Below are positions 11,495-22,361 of a DNA stretch of 64,000 bases, in pieces (the first letter of the stretch is position 1; each line of letters starts with the position of its first letter). Made by a program: the position numbers and the translations under genes. A model generated the notes under the pieces. The model saw only the letters and a program-made list of their open reading frames with translations. It ran no database searches and had not been told where the DNA came from. This DNA is from Tetrapyrgos nigripes (taxonomy: Eukaryota > Basidiomycota > Agaricomycetes > Agaricales > Campanellaceae): assembly GCA_013368315.1 (NCBI GenBank), contig JAACJM010000080.1:282634-346633 (forward strand), in the 5' to 3' direction.

Positions 11495-13121
11495 CAGTGG
11501 GTCAAAAAATTGTCCACATGTTTCGCATTTTTGGAAAGATTGCCAATTTAAGCAATAATGAGTAGAGATATTAAAATGTGGTCAGTAATGGGCAGAAAGC
11601 CCTTGATAAACGCTACAATATTCTGTCTGTTTTGTCTTATTTGGCTTAAAACTCATGGAGATATGACTGATTTAAAATGGTATGTCATTTGGACAATTTT
11701 TTGACATGCAAGTGAAAATACAGAAAGTGCTAGCTCAGTACTTGGTATGCCCTCCTTTGGCCTTCAACACAGCCTCAATCCTTCTAGGCATGCTCCTGAT
11801 CAATTTCTGACAATCTTCTTCTGTGATTTCATCCCACTTTTCAGCTGCTCTGTCCCATATTTCCCAAACTCCAGAGGGTGCTGTGTCATATCCATTGAGC
11901 TTGTGTTTGAGGGTTGTCCAGAGGTGTTCAATGGGGTTCAGGTCAGGAGATTGAGCAGGCCAGCTCATGCAATGGATGTTGTTGTCTTCAAACCACTTGG
12001 TGGCCAGTTTTGACTTGTGTTTAGGATCATTGTCTTGCTGAAAAATGGCCACCTCTGGATCAACACCCAAAATATCCATGCTCTCCAGAAGGTTGTTCTC
12101 CAAAATGTCCACATACTGCTCTGCATTCATCCTGCCCTCCACCTCTGCCATGTTTCCAACTCCTTCCCACCCCATACATCCCCACACCATGATATTTCCT
12201 CCTCCAAATTTGACTGTTTCCACCACATTTCTCTCTCCCAAGGATTCACCCTTCCTCCCCCACACATACTGCTGTCCATCTGACCCATATCGATTGATTT
12301 TAGTCTCATCTGACCAAATAACCCTTTTCCAGTCATCCACAGTCCAGTTTCTGTACTTCTGTGCAAAGTTTAAACGAGCCTTCCTGTGAGCTGCAGTGAG
12401 TTTGGGCTTCTTCTTCGTTTTAGATGTGTCCACATCATGCCTGAGAAGGGAATTTCGAATGGTTTGGGTGGAGGCAGGTTGGTCAAGGAGGGGATTGATG
12501 TTTCTGGCCACTTCTGTAGCATTTTCAGCTTTGCCAGTGTTGATTTGTTGGATAGCAGCACGTTCATCAGTGGTAGACAGCTTTCTAGGACGCCCTGCTT
12601 GATGGTTCTCCTTGTCAGGATACATCTCTTTGGCCAGAGAAGCAATCTTTGACTTGGATACCCCAGTTTTAGCAGAGATTTCCCTGGATGAAGCAGAAGT
12701 TTGGAGGAGAGAGAGGATATTGTCTTTCTGGGTGGATGTGATGGGTCTCATGATTTGATGAGGGCTATAGAACAACTGGATGCCCTTATATATGGTCCAG
12801 CTGGCAGCTATGATATCATTATGATGTAGCCATTGCATCATTGTACAACTCCACTTATGATGTCATCTATGAGACATCACATAGTTACAATACTGATTTT
12901 GAAGTGGCAACTCAAAAAATTGTCCAAATGACATACCATTTTAAATCAATCATATCTCCATGAGTTTTGAGCCAAATAGGACAAATAAAACAGATTATTG
13001 TAGCTCTTATCAAGGGCGTTCTGCCCATCACTGACCACATTTCAATATCTCTACTCAGTATTGCTTAAATTGGCAATCTTTCCAAAAATGCGAAACATGT
13101 GGACAATTTTTTGACCCACTG
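11495..13121 (-). mobile_element. Complete Tc1/mariner element with 210-bp inverted repeats
   Basis: Spans 1627 bp between TA duplications (11493-11494 and 13122-13123). The inverted repeats run 11495-11704 and 12912-13121 and start CAGTGGGTCAAAAAATTGTC. Each arm carries the motif TCAAAAAATTGTCC at its outer end and again, inverted, at its inner end. This two-site arrangement recalls IR/DR-type Tc1 elements, where the transposase binds two sites per end. It holds one intact transposase gene and looks structurally autonomous. Confidence 0.95.
11735..12751 (-). CDS. Tc1-like DDE transposase, intact
   Basis: Catalyses cut-and-paste transposition of the surrounding element into TA. From Met at 12751 it is 338 residues, the normal size. 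The N-terminal half holds paired helix-turn-helix DNA-binding domains (KDNILSLLQTSASSREISAK and the TIRNSLLRH region). The catalytic core shows WSDETKIN (first Asp), FQQDNDPKHKS (second Asp) and SPDLNPIEHLW (acidic third residue, Glu), and the protein ends in the typical KGGHTKY. The frame opens 30 codons earlier (12841), but a TATA-like ATATATAAG lies between the two starts, favouring the inner Met. No stops or frameshifts were seen. Confidence 0.95.
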   Translation of the reverse strand: MRPITSTQKDNILSLLQTSASSREISAKTGVSKSKIASLAKEMYPDKENHQAGRPRKLSTTDERAAIQQINTGKAENATEVARNINPLLDQPASTQTIRNSLLRHDVDTSKTKKKPKLTAAHRKARLNFAQKYRNWTVDDWKRVIWSDETKINRYGSDGQQYVWGRKGESLGERNVVETVKFGGGNIMVWGCMGWEGVGNMAEVEGRMNAEQYVDILENNLLESMDILGVDPEVAIFQQDNDPKHKSKLATKWFEDNNIHCMSWPAQSPDLNPIEHLWTTLKHKLNGYDTAPSGVWEIWDRAAEKWDEITEEDCQKLIRSMPRRIEAVLKAKGGHTKY

Positions 13122-14483
13122 TACTTGTCTGCAGGGAAGGGGTATATATACTTGTATCAAGGCCTGAGAAAAGATCTACAAAACTGTACAGTTAAAACAA
13201 AGTAATAGAAAGGTGGAATGATGAGAGATCAAATGATGAACGATGAAATGATGGATGATAAAACAATGCAACAGGGATAAACAAGTCAATGAAGTCCAGA
13301 TAAAACAAGAACAAACAAGTCCTAAAGGAGAAGGGAAGGAAAAAGGAAACTGTCTCCTTACAGGACTAGTGGTGAAGGAATGAAACCCATAGTTCATTAC
13401 CACCAGTATGCTATCTAAGGAAGGAGTCATAATGAGAAAGCCCCAAAAGGGTAAAGATATTTCCAAATGCAGCAGTAAGATCGGCAAGATGTGTGCCTGA
13501 TGACTGAGGTGTTCCCATTGGTACAAGTGTGACTACAAAATCTATGTGGGACCTTATAGAGAGCTGGACTCATCTATAAGAGAACTATGCCACTAACTGG
13601 CAGTATACTAGAGACCAGGTCTATTAACACCAAGCCTATAGTAGTGCCAGAAAAACATGAGGAGGAATAAGCAAAGACTACACAAACCTATAGTGACTGA
13701 TTGGTGGTAAAGGAATGTGAGTCATACAAGTGGAGCCCAGCATGGATGGTGGAGCTATGGCCGCCAGTTCCAGAAAGATACCCTTAGTCAAGAGGATGAA
13801 GTGAAGGGAACATAGAAAGTCCTATGAGTTTTAGATAATATTCTATATTTTTTAGATACCCTAATTAGAAGGCACCTACTTAATCTAGTAGTACTGATGA
13901 GCATGGACTGGCAGTTAGCAGGATATTTCTGTGTTCTTATGTACCTTTTAGCAGACATTAAAAAGAAATGTAGAACTGTATAGTAGTAGCTGCGAGTAGT
14001 ATAAAAGGACTAGGTATTTCTCGTAGTTATGCAAGCCACGTACTGTAGAGTATCAGTCATGTCACTAGCGCAAGCTGTAGAGACTGCAAAACACAGACTA
14101 TGCTTCTACCAAATTTACTTCACTCACATCAAGTATAAACGTAGTGTGTGGAACAATAGTGTTAAATTGAATTTGTTGGTTTTGTGTTACCTTTTTATGT
14201 GTGTCCTCAGACTTGTGAAATTGATTATAAGGCATTGGGGCCTACAAGTGTTAATTTGAAACTGTTGGTTTATACTTTGTGGACTTTATAGTCTTTGTGT
14301 GTGTTAAATTGTGAACCTGTGTGCATTTGTGCAAAAACCCTCCCAAAAACCCCAAAAGTCCTTGTAGTACAAGTGAACTGTTGAGTATTCTGACTATTCA
14401 GAATGCTCTCACTTTACAATTTGTATAAAAGTCTTTAAGTTTGTGTTTGTTCTACACTTATGCAAAAGACACCTATTACTGAT

Positions 14484-16244
14484 AGATAAAATGAAAATGT
14501 CTGAGAACCATGCAAGTTGATGCTTGAAGTAGAGACCAAGTACGTGAGTCCTCTGTGTGCCATTGCATATGTAAGATGGCCAGACATCCATGGGCCCCAC
14601 ATTGTTCACTATTCACTGCCAACTCTCTCCAAACAGTCAATGGTCAAAGCTCAACAGTCAAGAGTAATGCCAACCTCAACGCCAACCCCTATCACCATCA
14701 CCAAACCCCACCACTTGCATTGATATCATCCCCATCACCACCATACTCATATTCATACCCTTAACCCCTCTCCTAGCCTGCACCCCTGAACTCCTCCTTG
14801 ACATACTCCCCATCCAACCCACCAAATCTCCTGCCCAATGCCCATTACTAGTAGCCAACACCTCTTGATCAATTGTCACTGTATTCATCGTCTTCATCGT
14901 CACCTCTCCTTCTTCTCCATTTCCTCCATCCGTACTCTCCTCCAATGCTTTATCATTTAATAAGATGAGAGTGAAGCCAGGGGTGGGATCAAAATCTGAC
15001 ATATGTCAGAAGTCAAGTCACATTGGATAGTTTGGATAGATTCTTCCCCCATTGGTCTCCTGCCATGACCCAATGACATCTCCCATCTGAGGCAAAATGA
15101 TCTGAGGTGGAGAGGTATTTTACTTTGACAGAAGGGGGGGTAGAAGTGGGTTGACATGTGTCACCTCCACTGATGGAGATGGATGTGGTGTAGGCAGAGG
15201 TGCCAAGTTGATGAGGGGTTTTTGTAGATGGTGTAGGCAGGGGTGTAGTCGTTTCTGTGTAAGGTGATGATGGGTGATAATTGAGAAACCCGGTGGTCAT
15301 GGAAGGAAAACTTTCTATCACTCACCCATCATTTGCAGACAAATCCATAATCTGGGCTGAGCCTGTTGTACCTAATGCCTCTGCCATGACTAGCGTGGAA
15401 TAATAGATGGGTCAAATTGTCCATTGCTGAAATGTAGACTGGTTTGTCAGTGGTGGGATGAAGGGCTATCAAAGAAGAACAATCACTGTTACATATAAAT
15501 CTTTCAAAGACCGACCAAAACCAATACATTCTGCTGGAGTCTGAGAAGATAACAGAAACCTAGAAAACTTTGCTAATAAACAAGCTGTAGTGGTTCTATA
15601 TGTGGAAAAAATTTTAGAAATGGCAACCTGACTATGTTTTGATGCATAGAAACAGCCTTGTACCTGCCACACACAGTGTTGGCCCACACTCCTTTCATCT
15701 TTGGAGAGAAAAAGACGAAAGGGCGACTGGTAGGGCTGTGCACCACCCCAGTACTTGTACGGTTGTACAGGTACCGTCTTTCAGGCCGAGTTAATAACTT
15801 AGGTTGACCCTCACAGCTTTTCCACAGGTTCCGAGTCTATGCCCTTTAACGTCAACCCTCTGACATCATCAACCATGACGTCATGCCAACATGTCAACTT
15901 GTCTCTTGTTTCATGACCACCTTGAACCTAGCTACTCTCCCAACTCCAGGCTTTGAACTTGCTCTAAGCACACTCCAGATCTAGAAAAACCATCTAATTG
16001 CTGCACCTTTAGCACAAGTCTCTTAGTGGGTTAGAGCAAATAAGAATAATAGACATATGCAGCAACCTCAAAATGAGGCTGCCTGAAAAGAGAATGACAT
16101 TAGGATGAAGAGAATGGCTATGGAGCTAAGGAGAAGGGAAGGGGAAGGGAGGGAGAAAGAGAAGAATAAAGAAAAAAGAATTTAAATTTAAATTTAGAAA
16201 AGAAAAAAAAATTAGAGCATTGGAAATGGGAGAAGAAGGGGGAG
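14484..16244 (-). other. Decayed unrecognised gene fragment and flanking non-coding DNA
   Basis: Between about 15700 and 14676 the minus strand carries exon-like frames, e.g. HASHGRGIRYNRLSPDYGF near 15370, followed by a donor GTGAGT near 15322 with an in-frame TGA just before it. Next comes a Thr/Ser/Pro-rich frame (15321-15013), then an acidic one ending at 14676. I recognise no family. From 15720 to 16244 there is no gene; 16130-16215 is purine-rich and simple. Confidence 0.3.
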
Positions 16245-17286
16245 TCATTGAATGCCCTGAAACAGTGACAATTGGGAAAAATAATCTTTAATGAGCCAGC
16301 CAACCAAAAATAAGGGAGTGAAGAAGGATAGGGTTTTTACAGATGTAGATCTCGAACGTGTGAGAGGCCCAATGTCTGGTTGCTTGGATGAGATGTGGTG
16401 GGACTCCTGCTTCTGCCATAGAAGTTGCACCACCTGGTAGTGAGTGCCCTGCTATATTGAAATTGGGTAGTATACTCTTCAATCTCTTGATAAACCAATC
16501 ACAGGTAGGAACTTTCCCATTGGCTTTAATCCAAAGATCTGGGCAGAGTGGGAAGCTACAGTCACAAGATTCGAGGTAGGAAAGGAAATGTGGGGAAGGA
16601 TTTGTGGAACAAGAGGTGGATTGGATGATGATGAGGTTGCCTTCAAAGAATCAATCGGCCTTATGGCCTGGGAGGAAGAACGAAAATTGGGATGGATCAG
16701 ACATGTCAACAGAATGATGCATGATGGACTTTTTATGATTTGGATCTGTCATCTCACCAAGTTGGAGAAGTCCGTGAAAGCTGGTAAGCACCATTGCTTT
16801 GAAGAGGAAGTCGTCATGGGAGGTGGATGTGGAGAGTGAGTTTATGATGATGTCCAGTTGTTCATGGGTGAGGGGCAGCTTGCGATTGACAGGAGAACCC
16901 CATTGATGCAAGCAGCCAGCCATTGTTCGAGTGACTAGAGAAGAATTCTGGGCCTGGCACACCTCAGGATAGTGGACCTCCAATTCACTGGTGATACCAG
17001 ATAGGTAATTGTTGATGGAGCAGGGATTGATGTGGGAAGACATAAAAACAGCATACATACTAAGGGTCTCTGGACTAGGAGCAATAGAAATTTTATGAAT
17101 GTTGCAAAAAGTCAAATAAGAATTCAAAGCAGATGAATAAGAAGCAGAAGAAGGGGTATCAATTGTGAAGCCAAGGCAAACTGCGCACTCATGAATCAGC
17201 TTTTCCAAACTCCAGGGTTCACAAGCTGGCTGCCTGGAGTTCAAGGATATAGAGATCATTGAATAATTACACCAAGCGTCCATCAA
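16245..17286 (-). pseudogene. Tyrosine recombinase of a DIRS/Crypton-like element, inactive
   Basis: Would catalyse strand exchange for a mobile element. Frame 17286-16651 gives the N-terminal SAM-like helical domain (SYSSALNSYLTFCN..MSSHINPCSINNYLSGI) and the start of the catalytic domain (LLQLGEM, SFFLPGHKAD). The C-terminal part resumes in another frame at 16482-16288 with IAGHSLPGGATSMAEAG, RHWASHTFEIYI and KNPILLHSL. Intervening frames are shifted. The first catalytic Arg (usual LMRLGE context) reads Gln. The H-x-x-R motif reads HSLP, as if the Arg codon were lost in a 3-bp deletion. The putative nucleophile Tyr (EIYI) remains. This recombinase family is very common in Agaricomycetes. 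Confidence 0.75.
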
Positions 17287-18096
17287 GGGGGTCTAGAAAG
17301 AGTGCAAAGAGACATGGCAGGAAATAGAGTCAAAGAGAATTGTGAAAGTTGTGGAGTAAAAGAAAAAATGCAAATCAAGTCAAAATCAGAGACAGAAGAG
17401 TTCAGAACGAAAGAGAGGAGAGAAGAAAACAAGAAAATCGAAAAGAGGAGAAGTAAGGGAGCCTCATTTACGAGGAGCAGGAGCCATAGCAGACAGAGAG
17501 GGGGCCTTGTTAGGCATGTGAGGGCAATTGGAACTCCTGTGACCAGGTTGTTCACAGGCGTTGCAAATGTGAAGACGAGAACAGCTACCTGGACCTGCAG
17601 TACAATGTCCAACATTCCAGTTGTTGCAAGAAATGTTAGACTTGATGGGAGAGGTCCAAGTAGCTTTGGGAGTGGTGACAGGTGTATCCTCAACACATGA
17701 ACCAGTGTCATTGATGTGGGAGCTCTTGAGATCGAGAAATTGCCCAAAATCACAGAAACAAAGGTCCCTGGACTCCGTGATCTGAGCCTAGACACCCTTG
17801 TCATACCTAATGACCCTGAGATGGAATATTTCCCTGACAGACGTGAATTCCCAATGCATATGCTCACCCCAAGCCAGTGGAGTAGATGCTGGAGGTGCAT
17901 TTCCGCCTGTACTTTGGCCTGGGTTGGGAACTGTAGGGTTAGGAGGTGTGTTGTTCAAGGGAGAAAGACTAGAAGTTGGAAAAGAATTGGTACTGGTGCT
18001 GTCAGGAGGGGGAGCAGTGCCAGGATTGTTGCTACTGTGGAAAGGAGAAGCGGTGGAGCTAGATGCTGTACTATCGCCATCAAGCTTAGGTGCCAT
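17287..18096 (-). pseudogene. Gag-like ORF with zinc knuckle, partner of the tyrosine recombinase
   Basis: Starts at Met 18096 (MAPKLDGDS), followed by about 80 residues rich in Ser, Thr and Pro, then the block GEHMHWEFTSVREIFH. After frame changes, 17640-17510 encodes CNNWNVGHC..CSRLHICNACEQPGHRSSNC, a C-x2-C-x4-H-x4-C knuckle with an extra Cys pair, as I recall from DIRS-type gag proteins. It lies directly upstream of the recombinase on the same strand. No reverse transcriptase or RNase H was found between them, so a DIRS element with an internal deletion or a Crypton-like element are both possible. Confidence 0.55.
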
Positions 18097-18954
18097 ATGA
18101 ACAGAGTGATCTTTGAGTGGATATGAATGAAAAAGGAATTTGAGAGAGCAGTAGTGAACAAGAGATTTGAATGAGGAGTAACTAGAGGGATTCAAGTATA
18201 AATCGCTGGGTGCAAATACCTGTAAATATGCCATCATACTGTGATATTACTGAACACTTACTCAGTGCCACTCAGTTTGTAAATCCTCATGTATTATGGG
18301 AGTATTACATGAAAGCAAAAATTTCAGAACAATTCCATAAGGTTTCTGTAAGTCAGGGTGTATTACTGGAGTCTTTCTATGTGACATTTAGTCACAATGA
18401 TACATACTATAATACCATTGAAAATTACAGAAATATTTTAGTGTGACATGTAGTCATAGTATGTCATAGAGTAATACAGGCTAGATTTACAGAGGATAAA
18501 CACAGGTGCAAATACAATAAATATGCTGTCATACAGTGAAATGACTGAAGACTTACTCAGTGCCACTCAGGTAGTAAATCTCCATGTATTATGGGAGTAT
18601 TACAGAAAAACAAAAATTTCACAACAATTCCATAAGGTTTCTGTAAGTCAAGGTGTATTACTGGGATCTTTCTATGTGACATTGTGTCACAGTAATACAT
18701 ACTATAATACTATTGAGATAGAAAGAAACATTTTGATGTGACACATGGTCACAGTATGTCATATAGTAATACAGCCAAGATTTACAGAAGACAAGAGATA
18801 TATAGGAGGTGGTAAAATCAAGGAATGATAGCATAAAAGTAGCTGTTTTACTGTATAATTATAACAATGAATGTCAAATTAAGAAATGAATAGATAGATT
18901 TTGGAAATGAAAGAGGAAATAACAGTCCACTCAGTTATAAATGATTTGTGAAGG

Positions 18955-21290
18955 AAAAAATGGTGAGGGAGTTGAGAGAGAGTGAAGGAGTTGCAAAGGA
19001 CTCATGAAAGACTCGTGAAGGGTTCATGAAGATTTCATGATTGACTCGTGAAGGCCTCATGAAACACTCATGAAGCAGGTGTGAAGGAGGTGTGAAGGTT
19101 TTGTGAGTGACTTGTGAAGGACTCATGAAGGGCTTGTGAAGGGTTTGTGAGTGACTCATGAAGGACTTGTGAAGGGTTCATGAAGGTTTTGTGAGGGACT
19201 CATGGAGGACTCATGAAGGACTCAGGAACAGTTCATGAAGGTTTCATGAGGGACTCATGAAGGACTTGTGAACCCTTCATGAGTCCTTCATGAGTCACAC
19301 ATGAAATCTTCATGAACCCTTCACAAGTCCTTCACAAGTCCTTCATGAGTCACTCATGAGTCCTTCACAAACCCTTCAGGAGTCCTTCAGGAGTCCTTCA
19401 TGAACCCTTCACAAGTCCTTCATCTTCACAAGTCCTTCATGAGTCCTTCATGAGTCACTGAAAAAACCCTCATGAACCCTTCACCTGTCCTTCACTTGTC
19501 CTTCATGAACCCTTCATGAACCCTTCACGGGTCCTTCATGAGTCCTGCATGAGTCCTCCATGAACCCTTCATGAGTCCTTCATGAGTTACTCACAAAACC
19601 TTCATGAACCCTTCATGAACCCTTCACTAGTCCTTCACTTGTCCTTCACTCACCCTTCACTCACCCTTCACTAGTTCTTCATGAGTGTTTCATGAGTCCT
19701 CCATGAGTTACTCATGGAACCTTCATGAACCCTTCACAAGCCCTTCACGAGTCCTTCATGAGTCACTCACAAAATCTTAATGAACCCTTCACGAGTCCTT
19801 CATGAGTCCTTCATGAGTCACTCATGAATCCTTCATGAACCCTTCACAAGTCTGTCATGAGTCTTTCATGAGTCCTTCATAATTCACTCATGAAACCTTC
19901 ATGAACCCTTCATGAGCCCTTCACAAGTCACTCATGAAACCTTCACGAACCCTTCATGAACCCTTGATGAGTCCTTTATGAGTTACTCATGAAACGTTCA
20001 TGAACCCTTCACGAGTCCTGCATGAGTCCTTCATGAGTCACTCACTGAACCTTCATGAACCCTTCATGAACTGTTCAAAAGTTCTCCATGAGTGTTTCAC
20101 GAGTCCTTCAAGAGTCACTCACAAAACCCTCATGAACCCTTCACTCATCCTTCACTCATCCTTCATGAACCCTTCACGAGTCCTTCATGAGTTACTCACA
20201 AAACCTTCATGAAGCTTCCATGAGTCCTTCATGAACCCTTCACAAGTCCTTGATGAGTCCTTTGCAAGTCCCTCATGAAACCTTGATGAAACCTTGATGA
20301 AACCTTGATGAGTCCTTGCTGAGTCCCTTATGAAACCTTCATGAACCCTTCACGAGTCCTTCACTCATCCTTCATGAGTCACTCATGAAACCTTAATGAA
20401 CCCTTCACTCATCCTTCACTCATCCTTCATGAACCCTTCATGAACCCTTCATGACTCACTTGTCAAGGTCATTGATACACTTAATGACAAACCACCCAAG
20501 TCACACAAAGACGAGATCGATTGAGAATAGAGATATAGATAGAGAGCAAGAGTAAGCTGACTATGCTCTACACTGCGTAGTACTGGTACAGAGTGGAGAT
20601 GAAGTGAATGAACTAAAGGACTGACTAGAATGTCTAGTGGTTTATATAGAAGAACAATGAATAGGTGATAGGAAAAACATAGGAGAAACAGGATAGGATC
20701 AATTGAATGAAAGATTGATTGATAGTTATTATAAAGTTTGACAGGTTTTATAAGGTTCAAAGTCAGTAACACAAGGTTTATAAAGTTTAAAAAGGTTTAT
20801 CAAGGAAATGCAATAGATGAGTGATCAAAAAATGGGTTCAATAATGAAGTAGAAGAAGAAAGAGGACAAAGAACTGTAGCAGTTCGTGACATCACTCATG
20901 AGTCCTTCATGAACCCTTCACAAGTTCTTCATGAGTGTTTCATGAGTCCTTCATGAGTCACTCACGACACCTTCATGAACCCTTCACAAGTCCTTCACAA
21001 GTCCTTCATGAGTCCTTCATGAACCCTCCATGAGCCCTTCACAAGTTCTTCATGAGTCCTTCACGAGTCCCTCACTAAACCTTCATGAACCCTTCATGAG
21101 TCTTTCACAAGTCCTTCATGAGTCACTCACAAAACCTTCATGAACCCTTCACAAGTCTTTCACGAGTCCTTCACAAACCCTTCATGAGTCACTCACAAAA
21201 CCTTCATGAACCCCATGAGTTCTTCATGGGTCATTCACGAGTATGAGGGCCTTCACAAGTCCTTCACAAGTCCTTCACTCTCTCTCAACT
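18955..21290. repeat. 11-bp tandem repeat array, CCTTCATGARY, inverted at about 19262
   Basis: Degenerate 11-bp units such as CCTTCATGAGT, CCTTCATGAAC and CCTTCACAAGT fill about 1.9 kb. The orientation flips at 19262: GAAGGACTCATG to the left, CCTTCATGAGT to the right. A spacer unit CACTCATGAAA recurs and creates the longer palindrome TCATGAGTCACTCATGA. The array is interrupted by the solo LTR at 20461-20891. Confidence 0.9.
20461..20891. mobile_element. Solo LTR nested in the 11-bp array
   Basis: 431 bp of non-repeat DNA begins TGTCAAGGTC and ends GTTCGTGACA. It is flanked by TCACT on both sides (20456-20460 and 20892-20896). TG..CA ends with a 5-bp duplication mark an LTR without internal region. 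A candidate promoter TATA (TTTATATAG) lies at about 20641. Confidence 0.85.
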
Positions 21291-22361
21291 CCCTCATCAT
21301 TTTTTCCTTCACAAATCATTTACAACTGAGTAGACTGTTATTTCCTCTTTCATTGCAAAATCTATCTATTCATTTCTTAATTTGACATTCATTGTTATAA
21401 TTATACAGTAAAACACCTACTTTTATGCTATCATTCCTTGATTTTACCACCTATATATCTCTTGTAAGTCTCCAAGATTTTTGCAGGATTTACAAATTAT
21501 CTACTTTCCAATAAATTCAAAAGCAATTCTCCTTGACTTACATGTATATCCCTTTAAACCTATTAGGATACCCAGGATATCATATGTCCTCTATCCTGAT
21601 GTATGACTTTTCTGTAAAATTATAAGATTCCATCCCAATGTTTTGGGTTTTGTCAAGCTCCTGTAATACACCTGATCTTATTTAAGCATTTCTGTGACTA
21701 TCCTGTCACTCAGTAAATCTATCATAAATGCACTCACTATTGATAGTGATTTACAAGAGCTTTTGATCTCATAAGTCTTCTGTAAATCTTGGCTGTATTA
21801 CAATATGACATACTGTGACCATGTGTCACATCAAAATGTTTCTGTCTATCTCAATAGTATTATAGTATGTATTACTGTGACACAATTTCACATAGAAAGA
21901 TCCCAGTAATACACCTTGACATACAGAAACCTTATAGAATTGTTGTGAAATTTTTACTTTCCTGTAATACTCCCATAATACATGGGAATTTACAACCTGA
22001 ATGGCACTGAGTAACACTGAGTAAGTCTTCAGTAATATCACTGTATGACAGCATATTTATGGTATTTGCACCTGTGTATGTCCTCTGTAAATCTAGGCTG
22101 TATTACACTGTGATTACATGTCACACTGAAATATTTCTGTAAATTTCAATGGTATTATAGTATGTATTACTGTGACAGTATGTCACATAGAAAGACTCCA
22201 GTAATACCCCCTGACTTACAGAAACCTTATGGAATTGTTCTGAAATTTTTGCTTTCATGTAATACTCCCATAATACATGAGGATTTACAAACTGAGTGGC
22301 ACTGAGTAAGTCTTCAGTAATATCACAGTATGACGGTATATTTACAGGTATTTGCACCCAG

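Larger units (their letters stand above)
11417..13362 (+). mobile_element. Solo LTR (317 bp) nested in repeat A copy 2, split by Tc1
   Basis: Begins TGTAAGGGCAACTCC and ends GTCTCCTTACA (TGTAAGG/CCTTACA inverted ends). It is flanked by GGACT at 11412-11416 and 13363-13367; copy 1 of the host repeat lacks it. Without the Tc1 element it is 317 bp. A TATA-like GGGTATATATAC is at about 13141. It is unrelated in sequence to the LTR inserted in copy 1. Confidence 0.88.
10838..14478 (+). repeat. Repeat family A, copy 2, with LTR and Tc1 nested inside
   Basis: Second copy of the 1.69-kb repeat at 6118-8651. It is flanked by CTGAT at 10833-10837 and 14479-14483, a 5-bp duplication in keeping with an LTR retrotransposon. 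The TATA box is near 14003 (TATAAAAGG). It is interrupted at 11412-13367 by a solo LTR. Confidence 0.7.
18206..22361. mobile_element. Giant foldback element, about 4.2 kb, with satellite-like core
   Basis: The two ends are reverse complements, CTGGGTGCAAATACC at 18206 and GGTATTTGCACCCAG ending at 22361. Each arm begins with two tandem units of about 300 bp (left 18206-18780, right 22361-21775). These are followed by a shared 170-bp segment, then by the 11-bp repeat array. The right arm has an extra 300 bp (21470-21772) and a solo LTR at 20461-20891. No transposase frame exists, and no target duplication was found. The plan resembles Foldback-type elements, whose long inverted repeats are made of short tandem repeats. 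Confidence 0.7.

Noticed and set aside
15735..15780. Possible hAT 5' end (TAGGGCTGTGCAC)
   Set aside because: No matching inverted end (GTGCACAGCCCTA) or 8-bp duplication could be found downstream.
18206..22361. CRISPR-like or centromeric satellite reading of the 11-bp array
   Set aside because: Units are contiguous without unique spacers, the genome is eukaryotic, and the array is only about 1.9 kb and bounded by inverted arms, which fits a foldback element better.
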